64,000 nt of DNA from Lysobacterales bacterium (GTDB lineage Bacteria > Pseudomonadota > Gammaproteobacteria > Xanthomonadales > Xanthomonadaceae): positions 1 to 64,000 of the forward strand of contig JAATFG010000013.1 in the NCBI GenBank assembly GCA_015655355.1, written 5' to 3'. This document shows, piece after piece, positions 1 to 9,813 of the stretch. Numbering within the stretch: the stretch's first letter is position 1; the number at the start of each line of letters is the position of its first letter. Both the position numbers and the translations under genes were made by a program. The notes beneath the pieces were generated by a model. That model was not told the origin of the DNA, did not search any database, and saw only the letters and a program-made list of their open reading frames with translations.

Positions 1-1
1 G

Positions 2-3000
2 GGATCCTCCGTTACCGTCACCAACAACAGTGGCTTCAGCCGCAGCGTGACCGTCGGTACCGACGGCCACTACAACCTCAACAACCTGCCGATCGGCGCC
101 TACACGGTGGATGCAGGCAGTGTCGGCAAGAAGAGCGTCACTGTTACAGTTGGTGGCGCGGTCGATGCTTCTTTCAGCGGCGATGCCACCACGCTCAACA
201 CTGTGACCGTCACCGGTGCCAACGTGCCGAAGATCGACGTCACTGCGACCGATACTCATACCGTCATCACCGCCGAACAATTGAAGCGCTTGCCACTGGC
301 GCGCAATGCCGAAGCCATCGCCATGCTGGCGCCAGGCGCAGTGTCCGGCAACGGGACCTACTTTGGCAAGCAGGTCACCTTCGGTGGTTCTTCGGCGGCG
401 GAAAACGCCTACTACATCAACGGCTACTTCTCCGGCAACCCGATGACCAACGTCGGTGGCTTCACCCTGCCGTACGGCTCGATCGAACAGCAAGAAACCT
501 ACACCAGCGGTTACAGCGCCAAGTACGGCCGTTCCGACGGCGGCGTGATCAGCCAAGTCGGCATGAGCGGCAGCAACGATGTCCATTTCGGTGGTCAGGT
601 GACCTTCGCGCCGAAGGGCTTGCATGCAGATCGCCCTGATCGTTACACCTCAAATATCGATTTCTCGGCAATCAACTCCAATCCGAACATCCCGTATATT
701 CCCGAGGCGGACGACGACTCGGACGACGGACTCAAGCACGATGCAGACGGCAATATCGTCTACAGCGACAAGAAGTATCAGTGGGCGTATGCCAGTCCGG
801 AACTGGCAGGCAAGTTGTACGATCGTGGCAAGAACAACCAGTCGTGGGAAAATACCTACAGCGGCTATATCAGCGGCCCAATCATCAAGGATCGCCTGTT
901 CGCCTTCGTATCGGCGGAAACCACCAAAACCAATACTCTCACTGCGCCGGCTGTTCCGGAGATCACTGGCTCCGGCGGCCAGTTGGGTAACCAGACCAAG
1001 CAGAACGATCCGAAGATCTATGCCAAGTTGAACTGGAACATCAACGACAGCAACCTGCTGGAATACACCTACATCAACGAGAAGTACACGTCGGACGGCG
1101 AAGTCTACGGCTATGACTGGGATGCGCAGAGCTATACCGACGCACAAATCCCGGCCACCGGTGTGAAGCAGAACCAAGAGTTCTCGATCGCCAAGTACAC
1201 CAGCTACATTACCGACAACCTGACCTTTACCGCGACCTACGGTCGCTCGCGTGAGAAGTACAACACCGATCCGTACCTGACCGGGCTGCCCTACATCTCC
1301 GGTGCTTCCAGCCAAGACCCGGCCATCACTGGCGGTGATCCGATTTCCAACGCGCAGCAGACCTACCGCGCCACCCAAGACACCAGCGACTACACTAACG
1401 GCCTACGCGCCGAGTTGAACTGGGTGGTCGGTGACCACACGCTCAGCGCCGGTATCGACAACGTCAAGCTGCGCGGTGAGAACGAAGGCACCAGTCAAGT
1501 AGCGCAGGAATGGGTCTATGGCAAGGCCACCAGTGGCGGCGCCAACGCCAGCAGTTCGTTGGGCGTCGGTCCGGCGGGCGGTGACGGCTATTACGTGTAC
1601 GAAGGCAAGTACTTCGACACCACCAGCATGTCGCTGAAGCAGAACGCCGAGTACATCGAGGACAAGTGGCAGATCAGCGACAACTTCCTGCTGACTTTGG
1701 GTCTGCGTGACGACAAATTCCAGAACTTCGCTGGCGATGGCACCAAGTACGTTGACAGCGGCAACCAGTGGGCGCCGCGCATCGGTGCAGCGTGGGATGT
1801 GTTCGGTGACTCCTCGTTCAAGCTATTCGCCAATGCCGGCCGTTACTTCTTGGCAATGCCAAACGCGGTAGCCATCCGTGGTGTCGGCGCGTCGACCTTC
1901 ACGCGCGAGTACTACAGCTACACCGGCATTGACCCGACCACCGGTGCACCGACTGGCACAACTCCACTGAAGAGTATTGCTGACCCCTCCAAGGATGCGG
2001 GCCCGGTGTCGTCCAACGGCGAATTCGGTACGCCGAAGGATCCTCTGAGCTACGTGCCGAGCGACATCAAGTCCGAATACCAAGATGAATACGTCCTCGG
2101 CTTTGAAAAGACCTTGGGTGAAAACTGGTCCTACGGCGCGAAGGTCACCTACCGCAACCTGAAGTCGGCGATCGACGATTTCTGCGATCCGACCACGCTT
2201 CTGGATGCGGCAGGCTTGACCGGCACTGGCAAAAATGGCGCCTATGTATACGACTATAGCCGTGCAGCGTATATCGGTAAGAATGGCGATGGCAATCTCT
2301 ACGCCGCTTCCGGCTGCTACATGTTCAACCCGGGTGGCAGCAACACCTACAGCTTGCCACAGGTGGTTGACAATGGCGACGGCACCTACTCGAACGACCC
2401 CAGCGGGGTGCGTTACAACACCAAGTTCTCGTCGGCCTCGATGGGCTTCCCTGCGTTGAAGCGTACCTACAAGGCTATCGACCTGTTTCTTGAACATGCA
2501 TGGGATGGCAAGTGGGAGGCGCGCATCGACTACACCTACTCCAAGTCGCAGGGCAACTCGGAAGGCCCTGCCAACTCGGATACCGGCCAAGGTTCCAACG
2601 CGCACGATAACGGCGTGGGTACCAGCCAGAACTGGGATGCATGGCAAATCATGGAGAACGCCGACGGTTATCTGCCGAACGACCGCCGCCATCAGTTCAA
2701 GGCGCACGGCACGTATGCGTTCAACGATTCTTGGCTGGTCAGTGTCAATGCGACCATCCAATCCGGCGCACCGATTGACTGCTTTGGCTACTACAACCCG
2801 AATGGCAGCATCGACGAAGCGCTTGATCCGGCTGCCGACCCGATTGGTTACCTTGACAGCTACCACACCTGCTTCGGTTCGTCGTGGACTCCAGGCAAGA
2901 AGACCACGCCGTGGACCCACCGTTACGACGTGGGCGTGCAGTACAAGCCGGCCTACTTCGACCACAAGCTGGCGCTAGGTATCAACGTGTTCAACCTGTT

Positions 3001-3136
3001 CGACGAACGCGTGCCGACTTCGTACTACCAGTACAGCGAAGACGATGGCCAGTACTCGGTCAACTACGACTACATGCTGCCACAGTCGTACACCACTCCG
3101 CGCTACGTGCAGTTCTCGTTGTCGTTCGACTACTGA
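2..3136 (+). CDS. TonB-dependent receptor (Oar-like, carboxypeptidase-regulatory-like N-terminus), 5' partial
   Basis: Frame stays open to the window edge upstream of the listed start at 47 (GSSVTVTNNSGFSRSVTVGTDGHYNLNNLPIGAYTV). Plug-like ITAEQLKRLPLARNAEAIAMLAPG; C-terminal beta-strand ending YVQFSLSFDY. Confidence 0.9.
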   Translation, partial: GSSVTVTNNSGFSRSVTVGTDGHYNLNNLPIGAYTVDAGSVGKKSVTVTVGGAVDASFSGDATTLNTVTVTGANVPKIDVTATDTHTVITAEQLKRLPLARNAEAIAMLAPGAVSGNGTYFGKQVTFGGSSAAENAYYINGYFSGNPMTNVGGFTLPYGSIEQQETYTSGYSAKYGRSDGGVISQVGMSGSNDVHFGGQVTFAPKGLHADRPDRYTSNIDFSAINSNPNIPYIPEADDDSDDGLKHDADGNIVYSDKKYQWAYASPELAGKLYDRGKNNQSWENTYSGYISGPIIKDRLFAFVSAETTKTNTLTAPAVPEITGSGGQLGNQTKQNDPKIYAKLNWNINDSNLLEYTYINEKYTSDGEVYGYDWDAQSYTDAQIPATGVKQNQEFSIAKYTSYITDNLTFTATYGRSREKYNTDPYLTGLPYISGASSQDPAITGGDPISNAQQTYRATQDTSDYTNGLRAELNWVVGDHTLSAGIDNVKLRGENEGTSQVAQEWVYGKATSGGANASSSLGVGPAGGDGYYVYEGKYFDTTSMSLKQNAEYIEDKWQISDNFLLTLGLRDDKFQNFAGDGTKYVDSGNQWAPRIGAAWDVFGDSSFKLFANAGRYFLAMPNAVAIRGVGASTFTREYYSYTGIDPTTGAPTGTTPLKSIADPSKDAGPVSSNGEFGTPKDPLSYVPSDIKSEYQDEYVLGFEKTLGENWSYGAKVTYRNLKSAIDDFCDPTTLLDAAGLTGTGKNGAYVYDYSRAAYIGKNGDGNLYAASGCYMFNPGGSNTYSLPQVVDNGDGTYSNDPSGVRYNTKFSSASMGFPALKRTYKAIDLFLEHAWDGKWEARIDYTYSKSQGNSEGPANSDTGQGSNAHDNGVGTSQNWDAWQIMENADGYLPNDRRHQFKAHGTYAFNDSWLVSVNATIQSGAPIDCFGYYNPNGSIDEALDPAADPIGYLDSYHTCFGSSWTPGKKTTPWTHRYDVGVQYKPAYFDHKLALGINVFNLFDERVPTSYYQYSEDDGQYSVNYDYMLPQSYTTPRYVQFSLSFDY

Positions 3137-3167
3137 TACCCGGAACCTGCGGTTTGCAGTACCTCGA

Positions 3168-3196
3168 ACCGGCCCCAGCAATGGGGCCGGTTTTTT
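3168..3196 (+). terminator. Rho-independent terminator after the TonB receptor
   Basis: ACCGGCCCC agcaat GGGGCCGGT followed by TTTTTT. Confidence 0.85.
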
Positions 3197-3245
3197 GTTC
3201 GGGCTCGGCATTGCCAAGGCATCCTGCGCCAGCCAAGAGCCATCA

Positions 3246-3268
3246 AAAACCCGCCTTGCAGCGGGTTC
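3246..3268 (-). terminator. Rho-independent terminator after the TetR gene
   Basis: Minus strand AACCCGC tgcaag GCGGGTTTTT. Confidence 0.7.
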
Positions 3269-3311
3269 GTCGTTTACTGATTGTCGAATCGCCGCCGCAG
3301 CACTTGGATCG

Positions 3312-3911
3312 TCAATTCGGCACCAGCGTACCGATGACGTGCTCCAGGTAAGCCTCGAATTCCTCGTGGGTCATCTTCGCCTGTTGCGGCAGTTGCATCG
3401 ACAACTGCAAAAAGCCGATGTAGACCGAATAAGTGAGGCGTGCGCGATAACGCGCTTCGGTCTCGGCCATGCCAGCCTGCCTGAACGAGGCGACCAGGTA
3501 ATCCAGGCGCCGTTGCGAGACGCGGTTGATCACCGGCTGCACGGCCGGATGGTCGAGCGCCTTGAGCAACTCGCTGTAGATGCGCAAGGTCTTCAGTTCG
3601 TGGCCGGCGACGCGGAACAGCGAGCGCAGGCGCTCGCGCGGGTCGGGCAGGCCTTCGAGGCTGCCGAACACGGTTTCCTGCTCGTCGTTCTCCCAGCGCT
3701 CCAGCGCCGCCTGCAGCAGCGCGTCGCGCGACGGGAAATGCCAGTAGAAGCTGCCCTTGGTGACGCCCAGGCGGCGCGCCAGCGGCTCCACCGCCACGGC
3801 GGAAATGCCCTGCTCGGCGACCAGATCGAGCGCGGCCTGCGCCCAGTCCTCGGCACTCAGGCGCGGCGCGCGCGGAGGACGGACGGATTCGGAATCGGGA
3901 TGGGTTGCCAT
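3312..3911 (-). CDS. TetR/AcrR family transcriptional regulator
   Basis: HTH region LVAEQGISAVAVEPLARRLGVTKGSFYWHFPSRDALLQAAL; probable start MATHPDSES at 3911. Confidence 0.92.
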   Translation of the reverse strand: MATHPDSESVRPPRAPRLSAEDWAQAALDLVAEQGISAVAVEPLARRLGVTKGSFYWHFPSRDALLQAALERWENDEQETVFGSLEGLPDPRERLRSLFRVAGHELKTLRIYSELLKALDHPAVQPVINRVSQRRLDYLVASFRQAGMAETEARYRARLTYSVYIGFLQLSMQLPQQAKMTHEEFEAYLEHVIGTLVPN

Positions 3912-4043
3912 GTCGCAATTTAACCATACGCGCTTGCACGTTGGCGCATGGCTGCTGCGCCGCAAAAAAATCCTTTTTCAAATCAGCAGCTTGATCGACC
4001 CCAAAAAATCAAACAAACGATTGACTTAGGCCAAAAATGCGTC

Positions 4044-4061
4044 CCATACTAATCCGTATGG
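4044..4061. promoter_or_regulatory. Inverted repeat, candidate TetR operator, with TTGACT(4021)-18-CATACT(4045) promoter
   Basis: CCATAC TAATCC GTATGG, overlapping the in-frame ATG at 4058, between divergent tetR and hydrolase genes. Confidence 0.55.
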
Positions 4062-4942
4062 CTACCGTGTCCGCTCATCCCGCTTCCATTGCCGCCGAAG
4101 CCCTCACGCTGTCCGGCTTCGGTGGGTTGCCGCTGGCTGCCACGCACTTCGTTGCCGAGCGGCCGCGCAGCTTCCCGCTGCTGTTCGCGCATGGTTTCGG
4201 CCAGACCCGCGAGGCATGGAAGCGTGGCGCCACGTTGCTGGCCACGCACGGTTATTCCGGCCTGAGCTACGACGCGCGCGGCCACGGCCAGAGCGGACGC
4301 AATCCACCGGAATTGGGGTACGAGGCGGAGCAGTTCGCCGAAGACATGATCGTTGCCGCGCGCGCGCAGGCTGCGCCGCCGGCATTGATCGGCGCGTCGA
4401 TGGGCGGGCTGTTCGGTCTCGTCACCGAAGCGATGCAGCCGGGCCTGTTCCGCGCACTGGTGCTGGTCGACGTGACCCCGCGCTGGGAAGCCAAGGGCTT
4501 CGAGCGCATCATCGGCTTCATGAGCGCGTTCCCGAACGGCTTCGATTCGCTGCAGCACGCCGCCGAAATCGTCGCCGCGTATTTGCCGCAACGCAAAGAG
4601 CGCAAGTCGGAAAACGACCTGCGCGGCCTGTTGCGCGAAGGCGAGGACGGCCGCTGGCGCTGGCATTGGGACGCGCGCCTGCTGGGCGAACTGGCCAGCG
4701 GTTTCGAGGCGCACCAGCAAACCCTGGTCGATGCGGCCAAACAGGTGCGCTGCCCGGTGCTGCTGATTTCCGGCGGCAAGAGCGATCTGGTTTCGCAACA
4801 CAACATCGACGAATTCAGGCAACTCGTCCCGCATGCGCAACACGTGCGCCTGGCCGACGCCACCCACATGCTCGCCGGCGACGACAACGATGCGTTCACC
4901 GCCACCGTTCTGGATTACCTTGCTTCCCTGCCCCGCTTCTGA
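4058..4942 (+). CDS. alpha/beta fold hydrolase
   Basis: GxSxG motif LIGASMGGLFG, oxyanion region FAHGFGQTREAW, late His ATHMLAGDD; start 4037 or 4058. Confidence 0.88.
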   Translation: MATVSAHPASIAAEALTLSGFGGLPLAATHFVAERPRSFPLLFAHGFGQTREAWKRGATLLATHGYSGLSYDARGHGQSGRNPPELGYEAEQFAEDMIVAARAQAAPPALIGASMGGLFGLVTEAMQPGLFRALVLVDVTPRWEAKGFERIIGFMSAFPNGFDSLQHAAEIVAAYLPQRKERKSENDLRGLLREGEDGRWRWHWDARLLGELASGFEAHQQTLVDAAKQVRCPVLLISGGKSDLVSQHNIDEFRQLVPHAQHVRLADATHMLAGDDNDAFTATVLDYLASLPRF

Positions 4943-4989
4943 CTGATTATTTCCCCGTTGTTTGACCCACTCGTGCCCGGAGCTTCTCC

Positions 4990-7470
4990 ATGAGCATCAT
5001 CCTTCCCTTCCTAGCCGTCCTGCTGGTGACCGGCTTTGCCGCCTACCACCGTTTGCGCCTTGCGGTGTGGGCCGCGATTTCGATCTGCGCGGTCGTCGTC
5101 GTCGACCTGCTCGGCGCATCGACCGCCGCCAGCATCGTTGCCGCCGTCATCGTCGCCATCATCGCGCTGCCGTTGCTGGTGCCGGGCGTGCGCAAGGCGC
5201 TGTTCACCGCGCCGGCGCTGGGCTTCCTGCGCAAGGCATTGCCGCCGCTGTCGCAGACCGAAAAGATCGCGCTGGAAACCGGCTCGGTCGGCTTCGAGGG
5301 CGACCTGTTCGACGGCAAGCCGGACTGGAACAAGCTGCTGGCGTATCCGAAGCCGCAACTCAGCGCCGAAGAGGAGGCCTTCCTCGACGGCCCGGTCGAA
5401 GAACTGTGCAAGATGGTCAACGACTTCGAGATCACCCACGTCTATGCGGACCTGCCGCCGGAATTGTGGGACTTCATCAAGAAGAACAAGTTCTTCGGCA
5501 TGATCATCCCGAAGGAATACGGCGGGCTCGGCTTCTCCGCGCTGGCGCACCACAAGGTGATCCAGAAGATCTCGGCGATTTCCTCGGTGGTTTCCTCGAC
5601 CGTCGGCGTGCCGAATTCGCTCGGCCCCGGCGAGTTGCTCAACCACTACGGCACCAAGGAACAGAAGGACTACTACCTGCCGCGCCTGGCGCGAGGCGAG
5701 GAAGTGCCGTGCTTCGCCCTGACCGGCCCGTTCGCCGGTTCCGACGCGACCTCGATTCCCGATTACGGCATCGTCTGCAAGGGCGAGTGGAACGGCGCGC
5801 AGGTGCTCGGCGTCAAGCTGACCTTCGACAAGCGCTACATCACGCTGGCGCCGATCGCGACCATCATCGGCATGGCGTTCCGCATGTACGACCCGGACAA
5901 GCTGCTGGGCGAGACCGAAGACCTCGGCATCACCCTCGGCCTGTTGCCGCACGACACTGCCGGCGTGCAGGTCGGCCGCCGCCACTTCCCGCTGAACTCG
6001 ACCTTCCAGAACGGCCCGGTCAAGGGCAAGGACGTATTCATTCCGCTCAGCCAGTTGATCGGCGGCGCCGACTACATCGGCAAGGGCTGGAACATGCTCA
6101 ACGAATGCCTCGCCGTGGGCCGTTCGATCACCCTGCCCTCGACCGGTTCCGGCGGCGCCAAGGCCGGCGCGGTCGTGGTCGGCGCGTATGCGCGCATCCG
6201 CAAGCAGTTCGGCCTCAGCGTCGGCCGCTTCGAAGGCGTGGAAGAAGCGCTGGCCCGCATCGGCGGCCGCGCGTATGCGATTTCCGCGCTGTCGCAGGCC
6301 ACCGCCGCCGCGGTGGATCGCGGCGACGTGCCGTCGGTGCCGTCGGCGATCGCGAAATACCACTGCACCCAGATCGGTCGTGAAGTCGGCAAGGACATCA
6401 TGGACGTGATCGGCGGCAAGGGCATCATCCTCGGCCCGCGCAACTTCGCCGGCCGTGCCTCGCAGGCCGCGCCGATCGCGATCACGGTCGAAGGCGCGAA
6501 CATCATGACCCGCAGCCTGCTGATCTTCGGCCAGGGCTCGATCCTGTGCCACCCGTACATCATGAAGGAGATGAAGGCCGCGCAGGACCCGAACGCGAAG
6601 GCCGGCGTCGACGCGCTCGACAACGTGCTGTTCAAGCACGTCGGCAGCGGCATTTCCAACGCGGTGCGCGCGTGGTGGCTCGGCCTCACCGGCGCGCGCT
6701 TCAACAGCACGCCGGGCGATGCCTACACCAAGCAGTTCTTCCGTCGCCTCGATCGTTACTCGGCGTGCCTGGCGCTGATGACCGACGTGTCGCTCGGCTC
6801 GCTCGGCGGCAAGCTGAAATTCAAGGAATCGCTGTCCGGTCGCCTCGGCGACGTGCTCAGCCATCTGTACATGTCCAGTTCCGTGCTCAAGCGCTACCAC
6901 GACGACGGCGCGCCGGAAGCGGAAAAGCCGCTGCTGGCGTGGGCGATGTACAACAGCAAGCACGAGATCGAACTGGCCTTGAGCGGCGCGCTGCGCAACT
7001 TCCCGATCCGTCCGCTGGGCTGGCTGCTGTGGCTGCTGGTGTTCCCGCTGGGCCGCCGCGCCACGCCGCCGGGCGACCGCCTGAATCACCGTGTCGCCGC
7101 GCTGTTGATGTCGCCCAACCCGGCGCGCGACGCGCTGGCCAAGGGCGTGTTCCTGACCCCGAGCGAACACAATCCGGGCGGCCGCATCGCCAGCTATCTG
7201 GAAAAGGCCATCGCCATCGAACCGGTCGAACGCAAGTTCATGAAGGCGATCAAGAACAGCCCGATTCCGCCGCTGATGTTCGACCGTCAGCTGGACTACG
7301 CGGTGAGCATCAACGCCATCACCCTGGAGGAACGCAAGCAGTTGGAAGAACTGCGCGCGATCACCCTGGAAGTGATCACCGTCGACGACTTCGATACCCA
7401 TGAGCTGCGCAGCGCCGGCTACTACGACAAGTTCCCGCAGCAGGCGCCGCGCGTGGACGTGGCGGCGTAA
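4990..7470 (+). CDS. fadE: acyl-CoA dehydrogenase, FadE type, with N-terminal membrane segments
   Basis: 826 aa; two N-terminal hydrophobic segments, then FGMIIPKEYGGLGFSALAHHKVIQKIS and CFALTGPFAGSDATS. Confidence 0.92.
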   Translation: MSIILPFLAVLLVTGFAAYHRLRLAVWAAISICAVVVVDLLGASTAASIVAAVIVAIIALPLLVPGVRKALFTAPALGFLRKALPPLSQTEKIALETGSVGFEGDLFDGKPDWNKLLAYPKPQLSAEEEAFLDGPVEELCKMVNDFEITHVYADLPPELWDFIKKNKFFGMIIPKEYGGLGFSALAHHKVIQKISAISSVVSSTVGVPNSLGPGELLNHYGTKEQKDYYLPRLARGEEVPCFALTGPFAGSDATSIPDYGIVCKGEWNGAQVLGVKLTFDKRYITLAPIATIIGMAFRMYDPDKLLGETEDLGITLGLLPHDTAGVQVGRRHFPLNSTFQNGPVKGKDVFIPLSQLIGGADYIGKGWNMLNECLAVGRSITLPSTGSGGAKAGAVVVGAYARIRKQFGLSVGRFEGVEEALARIGGRAYAISALSQATAAAVDRGDVPSVPSAIAKYHCTQIGREVGKDIMDVIGGKGIILGPRNFAGRASQAAPIAITVEGANIMTRSLLIFGQGSILCHPYIMKEMKAAQDPNAKAGVDALDNVLFKHVGSGISNAVRAWWLGLTGARFNSTPGDAYTKQFFRRLDRYSACLALMTDVSLGSLGGKLKFKESLSGRLGDVLSHLYMSSSVLKRYHDDGAPEAEKPLLAWAMYNSKHEIELALSGALRNFPIRPLGWLLWLLVFPLGRRATPPGDRLNHRVAALLMSPNPARDALAKGVFLTPSEHNPGGRIASYLEKAIAIEPVERKFMKAIKNSPIPPLMFDRQLDYAVSINAITLEERKQLEELRAITLEVITVDDFDTHELRSAGYYDKFPQQAPRVDVAA

Positions 7471-7539
7471 GCGCACGCATCGACTTCAACGCCAAGGACG
7501 GCGGGCTTCGGCTCGCCGTCCTTGTTTGGAGAAAGACAT

Positions 7540-8007
7540 ATGGCAAACCAGGTTCTTTCCATCTACGCCAAGCTGGCCGACAAGCCATGCGGCAAATGGA
7601 TGTTCTCGAAGCTGATCTGCTTCAAGGCACCGTATTTTTCCAGCATCAAACCACGCATCGTCGAACTGCGCGCGAACCACGGCGAGGCGACGATCGCGCA
7701 TCGACGCAGCATCACCAACCACATCGGCACCGTGCACGCGATCGCGCTGTGCAACCTTGCCGAATTCATCGGTGGCCTGACCTGCGACGTGAGCATTCCC
7801 GCGTCGATGCGCTGGATCCCGAAAGGCATGACGGTCGAATACCTGAAGAAGGCGACCGGCACCATGCACGCCATCGCCATGCCGGAATTCGCGCCGCACG
7901 AATCGACCGAGGGCTACGCATTGCCGTTCAACGTCGTGGTGAACAACGCCACGGGTGAGGCGGTGTTCAAGGCGACGATCGACATGTGGGTGTCGCCGAA
8001 GCGCTGA
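7540..8007 (+). CDS. DUF4442 (hotdog-fold) protein
   Basis: MANQVLSIYAKLADKPCGKWMFSKLICFKAPYFSSIKPRIVELR... AIALCNLAEFIGGL. Confidence 0.8.
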   Translation: MANQVLSIYAKLADKPCGKWMFSKLICFKAPYFSSIKPRIVELRANHGEATIAHRRSITNHIGTVHAIALCNLAEFIGGLTCDVSIPASMRWIPKGMTVEYLKKATGTMHAIAMPEFAPHESTEGYALPFNVVVNNATGEAVFKATIDMWVSPKR

Positions 8008-8010
8008 CCC

Positions 8011-8364
8011 TCAAGTCACCGCGATCACGGCACAGATCGCGGCAACCGCCGGCACGCCCTGCACGTAGAAGATGCGCTTGTTGACGCTCCACGCGCCATA
8101 CAGCGCGGCGATCACCACGCAGATCAGGAAGAACAGCACCACCTTCCACTGCACGCTCGCCAGGCCCCACAGCAAACCGGTGGCAAGGAAGCCGTTGTAC
8201 AAGCCCTGATTCGCCGCCAGCACGCGCGTGGTTTCGGCCTTTTCCGGCGTGTTGCGGAAAGTTTTCAGGCCAAGCGGCTTGGTCCACAGGAACATTTCCA
8301 GCACCAGGAACCACGCGTGCAGCGCGGCGACGAGGACGACGAGAAGGTAGGCGATCAGGCTCAT
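8011..8364 (-). CDS. DUF1304 family membrane protein
   Basis: MSLIAYLLVVLVAALHAWFLVLEMFLWTKP...NQGLYNGFLATGLLWG. Confidence 0.82.
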   Translation of the reverse strand: MSLIAYLLVVLVAALHAWFLVLEMFLWTKPLGLKTFRNTPEKAETTRVLAANQGLYNGFLATGLLWGLASVQWKVVLFFLICVVIAALYGAWSVNKRIFYVQGVPAVAAICAVIAVT

Positions 8365-9695
8365 GCGCGCGGCTCCTGTGGCAGTTTCTTTTCTTCGCGA
8401 ATCAAGCGCCACGCGCTCGCGGTCATGACCAGCGCGACCGCCAGGCCGACGCCGAACACCACCTGCGAACCGAAGGCCGAGAGCACCTTGTAAATCCACG
8501 AGAAGCTGATTTCACCACCGCGATAGAACGCGGTATCGATCGCCGCGCCGGCCTTGTAGCGCCATTGCCGGTCGACGCGGGTGTAGAGGGTTTCGCGCCC
8601 CGGCTTCATCAGCGAGAACTCGTTGGAGCGCGTCACCACCTGCACGATGCCAACGACCAACGGCAACGGCGAAGCGGTCAGTACCGCGAAGCCCAGCAGC
8701 ACCGCCGCCATCGGGATCAGGATCACCGGAGCAAGGCCCCAGCGCGACAGCAGCCAGCGGGTGGCGAACAATTGCACGATCAGGGTCAACACGTTCACTG
8801 CGATGTCAATCCCGGCGTAATACGCGGTGCGCGCCTCGGCGGTGGCGAAGCCTTCGCGCGCGATCACCGCCTGCTGGTTGTAGAGCAGCTGGCCCACCCC
8901 AACGCCGAGGAACACCATCACCGCCAGCCAGCGCAACAAGGGCTCCTTCGCGATCAGCTTCAAGCCGGCGAGAACGTCACCGCCCATCGCGCTTTCATTG
9001 TCGCGGCCGGACTTTTGCTCGCGCTGCACCGCCCAATGGCGCAACCGCCAGATGCAGACCACGCAGACAATCAAGAACGCGGCGGAGACCAGCATCAAGT
9101 TCGCCAAGCCGACCTTTTCCGCCAGCGTGCGGGTAATCATCGGCCCGGTGAACGCGCCGATGGTGCCCGCAGCGCCGATGTAGCCGTAGTACTTGCGCGC
9201 CTGTTCGCTGGAGAAAACATCCGCCATGAAGCTCCAGAACACCGACACCGAGAACACGTTGAACACCGTCACCCACAGGAAGAACACCAGCCCGCGCCCG
9301 CTGATGTTGCTGTGGAACAACACGTAAAAACCGAACAGGCAGGCGATGAAGAAACCGAACAAGAGCGGCAGGAACACCCGGCGCGGGAACTTCGACACCA
9401 GCGCACCGTAGATCGGCTGCGCGATCAGGATCAGCACGAAGGTGCAGGAGGACAGCACTTGCAGGATCAATTCCTGCAGCGGAATGCCATGCGACGCGAA
9501 GAAGGAAATCATCGCCATCGGGAACACCGCCTGCACGTCACTGGACGCGCCCATCGCATCGCGCACAGGACGCAGCACGTAATAGCCGGACAACAGGCAG
9601 AAGAAGAACAGGAACGACCACCACAACGCCGGCGATTCGGCCAATGCGGCGCGGAAGCGCTGGTGCCATGCGAGGTTCGGCGCGGCGTCGCTCAT
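8361..9695 (-). CDS. MFS / NTP-NDP exchange-type transporter
   Basis: Many TM segments; SGYYVLRPVRDAMGASSDVQ; 4-bp overlap with the DUF1304 gene. Confidence 0.78.
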   Translation of the reverse strand: MSDAAPNLAWHQRFRAALAESPALWWSFLFFFCLLSGYYVLRPVRDAMGASSDVQAVFPMAMISFFASHGIPLQELILQVLSSCTFVLILIAQPIYGALVSKFPRRVFLPLLFGFFIACLFGFYVLFHSNISGRGLVFFLWVTVFNVFSVSVFWSFMADVFSSEQARKYYGYIGAAGTIGAFTGPMITRTLAEKVGLANLMLVSAAFLIVCVVCIWRLRHWAVQREQKSGRDNESAMGGDVLAGLKLIAKEPLLRWLAVMVFLGVGVGQLLYNQQAVIAREGFATAEARTAYYAGIDIAVNVLTLIVQLFATRWLLSRWGLAPVILIPMAAVLLGFAVLTASPLPLVVGIVQVVTRSNEFSLMKPGRETLYTRVDRQWRYKAGAAIDTAFYRGGEISFSWIYKVLSAFGSQVVFGVGLAVALVMTASAWRLIREEKKLPQEPRA

Positions 9696-9813
9696 CTTCG
9701 ATTCCATGGATGGATTCACAGGATGCGCGCACGTTATACGATGCACCGCAACACCGCCAGCGTTTCGGGTCCGCTATCCTCGTACACACTTTCCGCGATG
9801 GGCACGGACACGG

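Noticed and set aside
5011-7476. 821-aa minus-strand ORF antisense to fadE
   Set aside because: Low-complexity Arg/Ala/His/Gln composition typical of GC-rich antisense frames; fadE is clear on the other strand.
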